Positions 1 through 13,155 are shown, numbered from the stretch's first letter. The stretch is 64,000 bases of DNA from Branchiostoma floridae (GCF_000003815.2 NC_049984.1:14279314-14343313), one strand, 5' to 3'. The notes: a model not told the origin generated them from the sequence alone. Translations and numbers: made by a program.

Positions 1-3000
1 GTGTGTTGCTGTTTATCCTAAGTTATAGTTGTACATATTCAATAAATTTGTAGGAATGTGAACAGTAATAATGTTTGGATCAGAATGCCCCGTTCCACGT
101 TGGTTATGACGCCGTAACACGTACATTCAGGCCAGGCAGGTGGGTATCGCTCCCCTGATTGGTCCGATGCAACTGACTATATGATAATACTTAATATAGA
201 TCAAATATCATTAGGGCATGACGCATTAATTTATACTCTTTCCTGATATTACCAATTATTCTAATCATTACATTGCCGTTCATTCATATATCATATTTAC
301 TGTTATTTATTTATAACGAGCTCTGTTTAAATCATCTTGCAAACAACTCAGTCACATGTAGAAATAATTTAGGTATTGAAGCCTGAAGAAGATATATGCT
401 TTTATATTTGTGTCAAATTTCATTTCATTTTATGAAAAAAAGAAATTGTCATAAAACTTTTTATTCCTCATATATACAAGATAATTTAACCAAGTCTTAT
501 GAAAAGAATTAATTTTAGAGAGACACAGGTCAGGCTGGAAACTGAGTTCATAGTACCTTAAACATTCTGCCGCACTCATTTGTCCATGTCTGTTTTTAAT
601 GCAGATTTAAAACTTGGCCTGACCTCTGACCTCCCAATGATGATCCACTGGAATGGACTGATGACTTTTACAGTTTAATCATTTACTGATTATGTTATCA
701 TTCAAGTTACTGTTTTCATCATTAACATTACCATTAGGCATTATGATTTATTGAACCATGTTAATTATTTGTTGGTAGCTGACTGGATGTTTATCACTTT
801 GAATCTATTTGCAATGCAGGGCCCCACTGCAAAACAGTGACATTTAGCTGTGCAACCCTGGGCAAAGACAGGAAAAAAGGATTGATAAAATCAGAAGCTC
901 GGACTACCTTTTGACTTTCTTCTGTATTTTAGCTAAAATTAGATAGACTTCAGTTTCTGTAAAACTTGTATTTTGACATGAAAATAATGTTAACTTAAAT
1001 GTGAATCAGCAAACATGTATTTATCACTGCATGAAATGGAAGAAGAGACCAGTTCTAATTTTTTATCATACATGTAGATGACAAACTCAGTACAATAGAA
1101 GACATTCAATAATTGCTGCATGATGATTTTGACAAGCAATTACAAATGTAAGCTTCACATACATGTAGATAGCAATCTGCAAGTTGTTAGTCATAATCAA
1201 CTCTGACAAAACAGTTGAAATATCTTGTAATCTATGTTTGGCTGCAACTGAACAGGAGAAATTGGAAATCCAAGATGGCGGACACTACACCTGTGCATAT
1301 GTATGCATGCCCGAATGCCCCGTTAGGACCTGTTCAAAAATCAATGCATCATTCACGCAGCTGCATAGCAAAACAAGTGCAGTCCCAAGTGCACGGAATG
1401 CATACAAATTTCCACCAGCACATTTTACATTTTAGAGCAGGAAATTAGAAAGACTCGTCCGGTAGCTAATGACTTAGTGATAAGGTTTGCTTGAAACAAT
1501 GAACAATATCAAAATGGCTGCCGTTTCTATGACCTTGCATTTGTCCAAGTTCATTACATGGGTGGAAATCAATCCGCAGCGTGGGCTGGCGACGGCCCGC
1601 GACGCAAAAGGACCTTGTAGCCGTCTCCGTACATATATGTCTGGTCACATCGTCTTTAATGATGGTATTGATCTCAGGTCAATAGCCCCGTATCCTCTAA
1701 TCCTCACTAAAGCACTGTTATTTAGGATGAATAAAAGGATACCACTAACAGTAGCTATAAACTTGATGAATGTTAAAGACACTACATGGTTTTATGTATA
1801 AAATTTTGTCTCAAGTTTATGTGGAACATTTGTCTGCTGTTAATTGCAAATGGAAGTATGAGGGGTGGTCATACGTTGGATATACAAATTGAACATGCAT
1901 ACATGCTTTCATAGCTTCAAATAATATTATGTCTAAATTTAGATATAAAGGTAGAAATTTAAAGTGCACACGTGTACATGTACAACTAGTGATTACCAAG
2001 TTGACTTTTTTTTTAAAGGAAAGCTACAAAAAATAGTTTTCAATGGAAATTGCATATCACAGTTCTTTAGAGAACCTCCAATTTGACAAGTTAAGAACTG
2101 AAAGATTATGTTTTCCCATTTTTCCCTACCACAAAATTAAACCCCTGCAAGCTTAAAGGTAAACTTATAGTATTAATTTTCCTAAATGACAGTCAAAGTA
2201 CTTATATCTATAAAGCAATATAACAAAACATAAATATGAAACAAGATCAGGCCAGCTTGCAAAGAATCCATTGAAAATTCAATGTACAAATAACATACAA
2301 AATATTGAATATAGAGACACAACCACAATTTTATTTTTACCAACATTTTGGTGATTATCACCTTCCTCAGGGCAATTCTGACTGGTTCGCATTGTACCAA
2401 CTTGAAAGCAATATGTGTCACTGCTTACAGATGGTCACGAACGCAAAATATATACAGTGGTTGACACAAAATATTCAATACCTTCCCCACACCACTGCAT
2501 TATATGTCTACTGAAAATGAAATATTGATCACACTTTTCCCCTATGACCTTTTGGGGTTACTGTAAATACCTTTAATTTTGTAGCAGGAAGAAAACAGTG
2601 TTCGTGGACAAAAAACATGTTTTTCAGGCAGATAGGCAGGCAGAAGACAGTCTTTTTGTGGTGGTTTTAAGTTCACAATGAAAGGGTTACCATGGCAACT
2701 GTGCATATTAAACCACAGGGGAAATTTCAAAATTTACAGTAAAATTAACATTCAGTATGATGAGGTTATATTCAGATTTTCCTAATAAGTAACTTTCTGA
2801 ATGGGACTTTTCAAAATTCTTCCATCTACTTTAGTAGTTGCTTCCACCATGCAAAAATCCAAACACCCAATCAAAGGTGTCATGTTTGCATATCCAAATG
2901 ATGTGGTATTGATGAAAGTGCAGCTCAGGCCAATATCCCCCTGGGATGTTGTCATTATTTTCTTTATGGCGGCATTTCTAATGATTTTGTTGGTAAAAAC

Positions 3001-4345
3001 AAGTAACATTACAACAGGGTGAAGATAGTGATTGGAACAACCAATTTTGCAGTTTACTATTTTACTACAAGCAAATCAATAAGAAATTAACATGGCAGTA
3101 AGAAATGAAACTAGATCCCATATCTCCGTAAAATATTTTCTATAGTTGTGAGTTATAAAATAATGCATGTAATATATTAAAATATTTGGCAAACACCAAA
3201 TCAAGCAATTTGGGAGCCAGCCTGCTATGGAATGAATGCACGGCCAGTGCCAGTATTGGTCCACCAAAACATACTTTCTAAGAAGCCTCTATACTTCAAG
3301 ACTTCAGAACCAAAGTTTCCCTAACTTGACCAATTCCTAAGGAAACTAAGTACATGCAGAATTTACTGAACCATAGCAACTGTGCTGTGGCCTAACTATG
3401 CAACTATTCACAAAGCAGTATCACTATCACAGTGTTCAGACTAACTCTGTAATGATGATAGACAAGAAGAATTCTTCCAAACAAATATGCCTAACTCTTT
3501 ACTTACATACCGATTACACAGGCTCTCCCTAACTCCACAGACTCAGTGTCCATGGGATAGAGAAATTTTAAACACAAGAAGGACACCTAGTGGTTCAGAA
3601 GCATGATTACAATTCGATAGATATCATCATGCTATTTCAAATATCTATAGCAATCAACTGAATATGAGCTACATTGTGTATATGTAGGAATGCAATCTGA
3701 TTGATTAAATCCAATTGGGGCTTGAAAAACCCTGTTGTCTTCTGGAATACAGGAAGTTACATGAGACATAATACCAAGCCGTATAGTCTGCCAGTAAAAT
3801 GAAATAAAAATTCAGTTTTTTTTTCTCCTTAATTTCATTGACTACCAATCTTGAACATACAATGTCATGTTTCTTGCTCTTTATCTTCTCTTAGTCTCAG
3901 GTTATTTTGTATTAACAAAGAACTTCTAAACAATGTCCTTGCTAAAATTTGTAAAAATGCTAGAAGTGTTCCCCACTGTCTGCAAACTTGCCACACCTGC
4001 TATAAGTTAGAATATTGCTCAGAATAGAAGAAGTATTGTATATGAAAACAATGCGCTTTTGCATCCCTCATAGAACTGTATAGCACAGCCTTGGTCTGTT
4101 AATTTTGAGGTACTTTTCCCATTATTTCTTGCAACTGCAAATAAAGTACACAGCCCCCCAACTGTAGCATTTCTTGAACTTTCCAAGTCTAAGAAGTATG
4201 TACCTAAATCGACAAAAAAAGGCAACTAAGAGTAAGAAACACTTTTGGGGCACAGTAGCAAATCAGGACTACAACCTGATGCCAGCCATCTGCAAGAGAA
4301 GATTCCCTATACTGGGGCACACTCTCAGGATGGACCCCTCCAGAC
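1..4345. other. Non-coding stretch, repeats only
   Basis: I see no exon with convincing protein similarity on either strand. The longest open frames (for example 1487-1801 plus) have no recognisable domain and no coherent splice context. The stretch may be intron of the minus-strand DUF1295-like gene whose first coding exon is at 8,682-8,858. Identifiable pieces are the short inverted-repeat element at 2,559-2,741 and a repeat fragment at about 2,340-2,450 that is also found at 15,590-15,670. Confidence 0.6.
2559..2741. mobile_element. Short inverted-repeat element, TACTGTAAAT family
   Basis: The left end reads TACTGTAAAT and the right end ATTTACAGTA, a perfect terminal inverted repeat. The interior has a recurring motif (ttttaagttcac) that is also seen at 13,600-13,670 and 39,290-39,310. 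A second two-ended copy lies at 39,278-39,474, and single ends occur near 32,290-32,330 and 46,757. With about 180 bp and no coding capacity this is MITE-like. The terminal TA could be either element or target duplication. Confidence 0.6.
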
Positions 4346-5920
4346 TAGGGATGGGTATCGGTACAGAAAATGCAGGTCCAGGTCCGGTTCAGGTCCAGAG
4401 GATCAGGTCCAGGTCCGGACCTGAACTTGGACCTGATTCAGTATGTGAAAACGTGTGAATGGATGATACTCAAAACCATGGACCATTTCGCTACAAAGAA
4501 GTACGTTTTGTGGAGTATTTGACCCCTGGTTTTCTAAAATCCTGCAAGACTAACTGCCTCTGTATAATTGACTGATAAACTTTGCAGAAATGACTATAAG
4601 GTATACTCTGCTTCGCTCTTGTTATTTTCTTCGGCCGGTAAGCCCCAAAATGTGTAAATTCCTGATCACATAATCTCTTTATTTTATAATAGGTCCAACA
4701 TCAGGTCCAACAATTTTTTTCAGGTCCGGTTTTTCTGGACGGGTCCAATTAGAAAAAAACGGTTTTGTAGTCTGGTACACTGTACCGGTGTGACAGCGAT
4801 CTCGCCCCCCCAGCGATCTCGCCCCCCTTTAGCGTTTTCGCCCCCCCCAGAACATTACTAGTATTCCCCGGAGGGGTCTTAAGAACGGCTGGTTACTACA
4901 TATTAGGTGCGCTACCTGGTACTATACTGCACCTGGGAGTAATATAGTTGGTGTTACCTGGTACCTATATGGCACCTTATTACCGTAAGATGTCATACCT
5001 TGTTCGGTGCAAACACTACATTGAAAGGACATTTTTTTTGCAGCTGACATTGCAGAGGTGACATGGAAAACAATGCTATTGTGAACGTATAAATCAACAC
5101 CGTCTATGGTACGGAATACGTCAGCTATATGTTTTCAATTTGTCACAGTATTTTCTTTCTTGTGCAGAAAACATTTCCAAAGCACTAAGAAAAACACAAT
5201 TGAATAATAGTTTCTCATTATAAATACTATCTACGCACAAGTTCATATACCTGTTGCTAAATGCTACAAAAAACTGGTAAGATACCAGTCTTTAGAAACA
5301 TGGGTAAAACACCAGTTCCTAAATACTAGAAAAACAGTCATATGGGAGGTGAAGATATCCATAGGGTAGGTGCATACACCAAAATGTGCATTATTCTAAT
5401 GAATACCTTATTTGCATAATCAATGAAGACATGACATAGTTCTTTTGTGGTCAATTCATAATAGAGACTTCATCTTGGAGATATATAGGTTGCTTGAGGA
5501 CAGGTGAATACAATGAAATATATCTCATGTCGAGACTCAGGTACATGCAATAAAGGGAATACAAGGGACCCAACCCTCCTTGTCTGAAACAAGTTCAACT
5601 ATCTTATTGCCATGTACTTACGTTGATATTGATACTATGGATGGAGTTATGTATCAAACTCGTGTACTTATATCATTCTGAAACTGCATTGCGTGATTTA
5701 TACCAATCAACTTCTAAAATATCATGTAAACCCGTTTTTTTTTGGGGGGGGGGGCGAAATCGCTAAAGGGGGGCGAGGTAGGGGGGCGAGATCACTAACC
5801 GGGGAGGGCGAGATCTCTAGTGATTTCGCCCCGGGGGGGTGAGATCGCTAGTGATTTCGCCCCCGGGGGGGCGAGATCACGGGGGGGCGAGAACGCTGTC
5901 ACACCGGTACCCACCCCTAC
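4346..5920. mobile_element. hAT-type non-autonomous transposon with a nested insertion
   Basis: The left end is TAGGGATGGGTATCGGTAC; the right end, read on the other strand, begins TAGGGGTGGGTACCGGT. The element is flanked on both sides by the same 8 bases, CTCCAGAC (4,338-4,345 and 5,921-5,928). An 8-bp target duplication and TAGGG termini are typical of hAT transposons. The interior next to the left end is a run of ggtccaggtcc-type repeats. A related fragment lies in opposite orientation at about 51,280-51,384. No transposase frame is present, so it is non-autonomous. Most of its length (4,790-5,902) is a second element inserted close to the right end. Confidence 0.75.
4790..5902. mobile_element. 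Foldback-like element with C/G-run sub-repeats, nested in the hAT copy
   Basis: The ends are inverted: GTGACAGCGATCTCGCC on the left, and GTGACAGCGTTCTCGCC when the right end is read on the minus strand. Both ends carry several tandem copies of a roughly 16-20 bp unit built on gcgatctcgccccc (4,796-4,850 and 5,740-5,895). ACCGGT flanks both sides (4,784-4,789 and 5,903-5,908). Because ACCGGT is its own reverse complement, it may be part of the inverted repeat or a 6-bp target duplication. There is no coding capacity. Confidence 0.65.
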
Positions 5921-8681
5921 TCCAGACCTATCAGGCAAATGCTGAAAGCCTATACATGCATGTACAGAACATGTATGTGGGGGGAGAGAACCTACCTGAA
6001 GGATATCTGTCCAGGGACTGTCAAAATTTATCTTTCAAACACTTAGCTAGACAAGCCAGAAATAGGCAAGAAATAGGTAAGTATGGTATTTGTTCCAGGC
6101 AAATGGTATAAACAACAGTTTACAGGTTACCAAAGGTGCCTACACCAGGCCACTTGATAACGTACATATGATCCCAATGATTTCACAGTGACGCTGTGGT
6201 AGGGAAAAAGCTGGTGGTAGGCAAAAGATTGATATGCTTGTTACAACTGGTAATCTTACCTACTAAATATAAGTATCCAATTATCCGGTGCTCAGTAATC
6301 TAATATGCTAATGTTCTTTTGGCCTACCAGTCATCAAATATCTGGGATGCAAACTAAAAAGAGATCACATGTATTGCACACTTGTCATAACAGTGACAGT
6401 AATAATTATTATGTTACTGCAATATGGATGAAAATCAGTAGGTGGCATGACATGTTCATGCCCAGTCCACAGATCCCTTTTGACATGACAGTTCAAGAAT
6501 TACAAAGATTTCCCCGCTTTTCATTCAAGCATCAAGCATAATGATGTTTAGGCCTTGGAAAAATGTTGCATTTTTGGTTACCCACCCGACACTATCAAGA
6601 ACCTACTGACCCTAGCCTTTCTTTTAGACATACAAATGTAAAGAAGTCCAAGGAATTGTTGGCTTGATACCTCAGTGACGAAATTCAAAACAGACTTATA
6701 TCTCAAACTCAGTTTAGGGCTTTGAACAGCTCATGTAAGAATGTGTAGTAAACTTACACTTCAGTTTATTACAAAATATGATTTTACTTGCAGGTATAAT
6801 AAAAACAATCATATTAAGGAAAACTACAATAGGGAAAAATCCTTCCTACCGACCCTTATCAGGAATGACTGAATCAGGAAATATAACATTTATTTTGCTG
6901 GGTCAACATCTTTTCCATATAGGTCTCATAACTATTTTCATTTCTAAACTCTCCACATCTAACAGGTTATGAGGACATTAAAGAACAGCAAAGGAATAAG
7001 TTATATAAAAGTTTCCTAAGACAGGTACGTACAGTCTAAGCTGATGGGTGACAAATTGGCAGCAGTACCATTTCTCCCAACACTACTTTGACACATGATC
7101 TGAACTATCATCACTGCCAAGCAATACAAACCTTCTCGCCTGCACAAAAGAAGCGGATTATTGGAAAGCCTTCAATATCAAGCGACGACCAATATTCATC
7201 TCAGTCCTGCCAAAGGTTAGCTCCGATATTCTATTTCTGTCCAGATCGTTCCCCGCATTCTATCAAAGCCCTGGAAAAGCGATGGCCCTGAAGCGACGCA
7301 CGGTAGTTTTAGATGAAACAGTAATCCCCTCGGATTAGACCGCTTCAAGGATTTCTCCTCGGTCGATACTTCTCAAATTCTATTTTCCGCTAAGGCTTTG
7401 GGTGAGCTAAGCTTTAACGTGTTAGAACGGTAACGCCTATTTTTCGTAAACAGGGAAAATTGTTGTCTAGTGTTGGCAGCAGGCCACCATGTTTTAAAAT
7501 GACACAACAACTACGTATATTTTGGAGTTAGAGCTCTTCCTTCTCATCATAGTGATGTTTTAGCTGCCCTCGGGTCATTATCAGATATTTTGCGTAAAGA
7601 AAGATCCTTATTTTTTTGTCCATAAGAAAGAGCACCATCAGCATAGCAAGCACTTGCCTGTACAATTCATATGGATGGTTGTTTGATTTTGCAATGCATG
7701 TCTCATCATAATGATAATATAACAGGTATGTTATTGAGTCACAAATACGTACGCTCTTATTTTTTTTCTTCAAAATGCTAAAAAAATTGAAAACCTTAAA
7801 AATTCAACCTACTAGCAACAGACAGAAATGGCAAAAGGTATTCGACCATAGAGGTTACAAGTTCGTACTGTTAGTCAAGCATTTTGAAGAACTTTCTTTT
7901 TGCTCTTTTTTTTTTACTATGTGTAGTCAAGCTATCAATTCAAATGCAATTCAATCTGTACAACTGGATAAAATTCTAATATTCACTTTCGGATGTTTCA
8001 AGCGACTCCTTCACTCTTCTGCAGTGCCACCAGAATGAACTGGCAGAACATATCAATACTTAGTCTAATATATCCAACTGGAAAGTAAAAATGGCGAACA
8101 GTTCAAAATAACTCATTAAGATTTTATGCAAATGTCACTCATGTTTGGATAGTTCCTACATGTATGGTAGGACAACAGCATAAGAAATGTTGTCCTTTGC
8201 GTTGCAAAGTGGGGTCTCATGTACTGGACAGTTCTACCCAAAGTCCTCTCTTCCAGTTTAAGGTGGGGTTAACTGTAATTCTGTAAAGTCCATTCCCAGA
8301 AAACATTGACAACTGTAATTCTGAAGAGAATTCTGTTAATGCTAATTCTGCTTTATTGATGGGGTAACCTATATCCATTGTTTTAAAAAGCAGGGCATTC
8401 AGAGACAACAAGTTTGAGTTTCACTGACTGCATAAGTTTGACGAACGTTGGTTTCAACTTGCAATACTTTCAAAATAGTAACAGTTTGTGCATCTGCTAG
8501 TTAGGCATCCATTGACCACGGATATAGGTTACTCCACAGACAAAAGTGAACAAGAGTTACAAGAACTAAAGCGCTGATCCTAACCTTCTATATTTTCATT
8601 CAACAACTCATCACCATTGAGTACAATGACCTTTGAGAACAACATCACTGTTAATAGAACTTGTCAGGTGTGATTGATTAC
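5921..8681. other. Non-coding stretch, possible intron of the DUF1295-like gene
   Basis: No supported exon was found. A GC-richer patch at about 7,130-7,440 was read on both strands and gives no recognisable protein. A repeat fragment at 7,990-8,080 resembles 29,605-29,695 (a ctgaagaag...gaaac style end, seen reversed), a type common at the 3' ends of retroelements. If the minus-strand gene at 8,682 continues leftwards, this is intron. Confidence 0.5.
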
Positions 8682-8858
8682 CTGTGCGAGAAGAAGTGTC
8701 ATCAACGCCAGCACCATGAAATTTGTCCCTCCTGCAAAATCCGTGACCTTGTCGAATCTGAAGGTCGCCGCTATGCCGAAAAAGAAGATCTGCATGGCCG
8801 CTGTGATGATGGCGCATAGCAGGAGATTGTTGGGGTCCACAAAGTGGATGGGTTTCAT
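8682..8858 (-). CDS. DUF1295 / steroid 5-alpha-reductase-like membrane protein, first coding exon
   Basis: Fifty-nine codons start at an ATG (8,856-8,858) in a strong Kozak setting, gccgccATGA, and run to a donor, CAG|GTAATC, at 8,681. The peptide opens MKPIHFVDPNN, has a hydrophobic helix at about residues 12-32, then FRFDKVTDFAGGTNF and a second hydrophobic stretch ending LLLAQ. The RFDKVTDFAGGTNF motif is what I associate with the N-terminus of DUF1295 proteins, multi-pass ER/membrane relatives of steroid 5-alpha-reductases and isoprenylcysteine methyltransferases. The exon ends in phase 0. The catalytic C-terminal half (with its RHPNYFGE-type motif) was looked for on the minus strand to position 1 and not found, so the gene is partial here. 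The substrate is unknown. Confidence 0.65.
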
Positions 8859-8960
8859 GGCGGCAGCTGTCAATCACTGTCAATCAAATCAAGTCCTGCC
8901 AATCACTGCCACACCCATCGAGTGTCCTTCTGCGGGAATCACGGCATGTTTGCAGCAAGC
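8859..8960 (-). other. 5' UTR part of the DUF1295-like exon
   Basis: On the minus strand a splice acceptor, cccttacag, ends at 8,961, so the exon could begin at 8,960 with about 100 bases of leader before the ATG. The leader contains short upstream frames (ATG CCG TGA, and an ATG GGT frame ending before the start) and a duplicated gattgacagt motif directly upstream of the start codon. If the acceptor is used, the true transcription start lies further right, beyond 9 kb. Confidence 0.4.
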
Positions 8961-11900
8961 CTGTAAGGGGGGAGGAAAAGAGAATGGTATTAGCGGTGAA
9001 GAACCGTGGGGTCAATTCTCAAAACCATTAGTACGAGCCACGCTGTGGGGAAAAAGATTTTAACTGGCATGGTTGCCAATTTCCCCATCCGAGTCGTGGA
9101 TCAGTTCCAAGGCAAGAAAAGAGCAGATATATGGGAGAGATAAGCACACTACCGTGGTTCCACTGCATGTATATCAAAGCCATTGGCATCTGTACAGCAT
9201 ATCGAAAACAGACTATTCACTTTAGCAGTACACAAGATAAATCAAAAGCAGCACCTCCATTTTCTATTCCTCACATATGCAAAGAGCACCTTCTTATACC
9301 TTTACGGATTACATCAGATTTTCCATTCTGTTTGTAGAATTCATCTGAGATTGGTTCGCAGTTCTAGCTCGGCCGTGCACTCTAATTTGTTCTGACTGGC
9401 TGATTTGAATTCACCGCAACATTCAGAGCATCCTATACACGATTCTCGTGGAAAACGTTACACACCACATTAATTGGTAGCTGGAACAGGAGACACAAGG
9501 GGGGGCGTTTGTTGTTGTGCCAGGCATAGAATCTGGAGACAGCCGGAAAGACACATAAAAGTCTTTGTGTAGAATGCCTAATGTACCGTAATAAAAGGAG
9601 TGATAAAAGTCACAGCTGAATAGCAAAGTGCGACAGAATATTTGCCCTATTGTGTAATTTGAATACATTTTTATATGCTTTTAACACAGAATTATTTTCA
9701 AGTCTATTGTGATATTTTTTATTACTAGAAAAGCTAGACCTTTTTTTTTTAAATAGATTTTTAAAGATTACTAAAACACTTGCTCCAATATCTAAACAAT
9801 GTCACAATTGTAACTTATGATCATTATCTTATCATATTTATGTTTACAAAAATTGTTCTACATGTACTATAACAGATGTCATGACATATCTAAAGGTATG
9901 ACAATGTCTGGCATATGTGTGTATGAATATATGTAGTTGTGGGATGCCAAATTTATAGGCTATCAGGATCTAGAAAATACATAAATCAAGCCCTGTCTAC
10001 AAATGCAGAGCTTTCTTTAGGCTTTCCTTGGTTCCTAGATTTTAACAAAACTTAACCAATAAAAGCTTAACTGGAAGATTTAAGTCCAGGTTTGTGTCTT
10101 GGTGCTGTCAGTATTCTGAAGGTGTATATGGTAACATTCAAGTTTTCCTCAATATACTTTCACTTAATAACATCTGAGAACCAATAAATCAAATTGGTGT
10201 GGCCTTCCATTTTATCTACCAGGCTGTAATGTACACTTTCTTATTGCCTCTAATCTCGTATCAATTCTGTAATTTTCATCATGAAAATCCACGTCATCTA
10301 GTTTATATCCTGTATGACAGTTAATCAGACATCTGCTTCAGCGGAGACTTAGCACCAAGTAATCTCCGCTCCTACTGCCCTATCTCACTATTCATTCCCA
10401 CCACAGATCGATAAGTTGTTACTTTTTCTTGACATTCAAGAAGGGTGCACATGGGTGACCCGGGATGTCCCTGTGGCTCAACTGGTAGTATCAGCCTCAC
10501 AGTTGACCTCATGGTTCTAATTAGTTGGTAACTAGGAGACCACAGTTCAATCCTGTGTAGGCATCTCCATTTGTGCTGCACCCACAGAAGGGTTGAAAAT
10601 AAGTGTCCCTTGTTTGAGGAGGCAAATGTATCTCTAGCACATCAAGGATAAAGGCCTACAAGCCCCTCCCTGAAAAAAAAATACCTGGCAAGTGAAACAA
10701 CAAGGAAACTTGCTGCCATATGTGGCATAAAACATTTCAAAGGCCTGAACCCAGACACACACATGGGTAGCCATGCGTGTGCGAATATATGCATTTAGAC
10801 ATAGCCTTCCTCCCCAATAGATTGTTTTTGGGAAACTTCCTGTTCCGGCTATTACTCGCAATGAATGCAATATTACTGTAATTTTGCAGTTCAGAGGAAA
10901 TTTAGGGCAGTTTTTGATAGTGTTTTGCATCTGCTACAGATGGTAGCTACCAGTATCCATTATGGCTAAAACATCTGGACATCAACCTAATACCCATTTC
11001 AAGATGTATATGTACTACATTGTATCAGTAACATAAATGGCTTGCATCTTTCTGGAGATATGCAAATTTGGGAAACGATGTTATTTGTATAAGTTTAAAG
11101 TTATATCTTTGTCACATTGATGAAGGTTAAACAGCCAGGCAATAAGATTACACTTACAAGCAACTCATAAGACCAAATTTCCTCAGAGTCCCTGACGAAA
11201 GACAGTTGATGCTGTCTGAAACATCTGTTTCCAAAACCACATCCAGTTGCTTGAGTAATTGCCTTTTCATCACACAATTCCCATATCATATACAATGTAT
11301 CAAATAACACTGGACAATTCAATATTGGAAAGACATCAGCCATTCGGAACCTCAAGCCAAGTTGGACATCAATGCATAGCTATTGGTGTAATGAGCATGG
11401 ATACATGAAAATTCTTATTCTGCAATGTTTACATCTTAATATATTGTTGCAATTTCTGTCTGGATATCAACTACCTGGTAATGTACATGTAGGATTGAGA
11501 ATGCTTATGATATAATATTGACTACACAATTTATTTCACACCCTCCTAGAATGTATTCTTTTAGTCTTACCCAGCCAAGTTCAAGCACTGTGTAAATATA
11601 GCTGAAGGCATTCCACTAGAACAGCAGGCTTCCAAAGGTTAGAAATGCCTATTAAATGGGATGGTGTTTAATTTCACACCCGCCTGATCCTATCATATTA
11701 ATCCCTGATTCATGCACACTATCGGTTAACAAATAAGACAAATTCTTACGTGACACCATATCTAATCTTAGAAATCCCTATAAATATATCAAATCATACT
11801 TTTCTGGTGATTGATGCCATAATAAAACCTGACGATTTGCAGAATACTTCAACAAGTTTATGTACCATTTCAGAATTAAAGCGTTTCCCAATATTCTCCT

Positions 11901-12083
11901 CAAAGGTAACCTCAGGCCATCTTAACTTTTATCCCGCAAAGGTAGCTATTTGGCACTACATTTGTATTGGATATAGGGTTTGTCAGCAGTGTGAGGGTTA
12001 AGTTAGATATACATTATACATGAGACACTTTCCATGTGGGTCTATAATGCAGTCTTCATTGATCATTTGCTGTAATGACAAGG
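8961..12083. other. Non-coding stretch with interspersed repeats
   Basis: No gene recognised. It contains a SINE copy (10,462-10,715) and, at about 11,165-11,270, a cctgacgaaagacag...gaaacatctg segment of the type found near the 3' ends of non-LTR or Penelope-like retroelements. The rest is AT-rich unique-looking DNA with stops in all frames. Confidence 0.5.
10462..10715 (+). mobile_element. tRNA-derived SINE copy 1
   Basis: The copy begins gggatgtccctgtggctcaa. TGGCTCAACTGG fits an RNA polymerase III A box and agttcaatcc a B box, separated by a spacer with ttagttggtaact. The body continues through gcatctcc, gctgcaccc and gtttgaggag to a 3' part with acaaggaaactt. The same order is seen in the copies near 33.7, 37.4, 38.1, 42.3, 43.4, 45.1 and 45.7 kb. 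Confidence 0.7.
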
Positions 12084-13155
12084 TAAAGCCCCGGTCACAA
12101 AGCGCGTACGATTCCTTGCGATTCCTTCCGATGCGCAGGATAATCGCAGTGCGACGTAAGTCGGAAGAAAATCGGAAGCAATGGTTTAAGTATATAAAGC
12201 CGTGGTCACAAAGCGCGTAGTGGATCGTACGATGAGGTCATAAGAGCGTGCCTGCGTCAATCGCAGTGGATCATAGTAAATCGGGGAGCGTCGTATGGCG
12301 AAAAATAGAGCTGAAATGGATTTTGAACATGTTCAAAATTTCGCTATCGTCGTAAGATTTTATTTGCCCCCATAGCAGAGTTCATTACGGCAATTTTTGT
12401 CTACTGATGAGGTTATAGATTTATGATTTTTTAGCATGTTGTGATGGTTTCAGTTTTCCCTGATATTGTCGATATTGACGAAAAGGGGAAATATATCAGT
12501 CGCAACTGCCACAGTCGCAACCAGAGAACAGCGCGCCACGCACAGGTGATGCAGACAAATTGTTTGATCGCTTCATGCACGTGAGTTTATAATTAGATCA
12601 AATCTCAGCTCTCGTCGGTCTTGGGTCAGTTTACCATAATCGTAATAACCATGGGGACAACTCGAACATAAAGGCAGGCTCTATGAGTCGGAAATATATA
12701 TGATATAATTCTTATCATTTGATTTTTGTATGATGCCATCTTTTTGTTGATAGCATATCATGATCATGACGATCTTCGAAAGAGCCTGACACGTAGAGCC
12801 GGCAAGCAGACCGAGATAACCATACCAGTACTCACGCTTGATTTGAACTTTTGCTTGTAATACTCTTGTTGTCATGGTCTTTTTAAATTTATTTTTACAG
12901 TTAAAGATATTATAGGAAGGTATTAAACAGCTATGTCCACATTTTGTTGGTTAAAGAAGCACAAAAGCGGTCAGACGGCTATACGAAGAGACACAAGTGA
13001 AAAATCGTGCGACGCTGGAAAAATTTTGAACACCATCCGATGCGTTGCGATGGCTTGCGATGCTTACGATTTTCTTGCGATGTACTGCGCTCATCGTACG
13101 ATATGCGGAATAGTCCATCGCAAGGAATCGTACGCGCTTTGTGACCGGGGCTTTA
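12084..13155. mobile_element. 1.07-kb transposon-like element with 39-bp perfect inverted repeats
   Basis: The first 39 bases (from TAAAGCCCCGGTCACAAAGC) are identical to the reverse complement of the last 39. A second, imperfect copy of the end lies inside at 12,195 (TAAAGCCGTGGTCACAAAGC), and further sub-terminal tcgtacgat motifs occur at both ends. TA at each edge may be the target duplication. There is no long open frame, so it is non-autonomous. It is rich in CpG (gcgcgtacg, ttgcgat) compared with its surroundings. Confidence 0.8.

Noticed and set aside
1487-1801. 104-codon plus-strand open frame
   Set aside because: Composition and context look like intergenic DNA; no homology recognised.
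7130-7440. GC-richer patch considered as an exon of the DUF1295-like gene
   Set aside because: Minus-strand translations contain stops and no DUF1295 motif.
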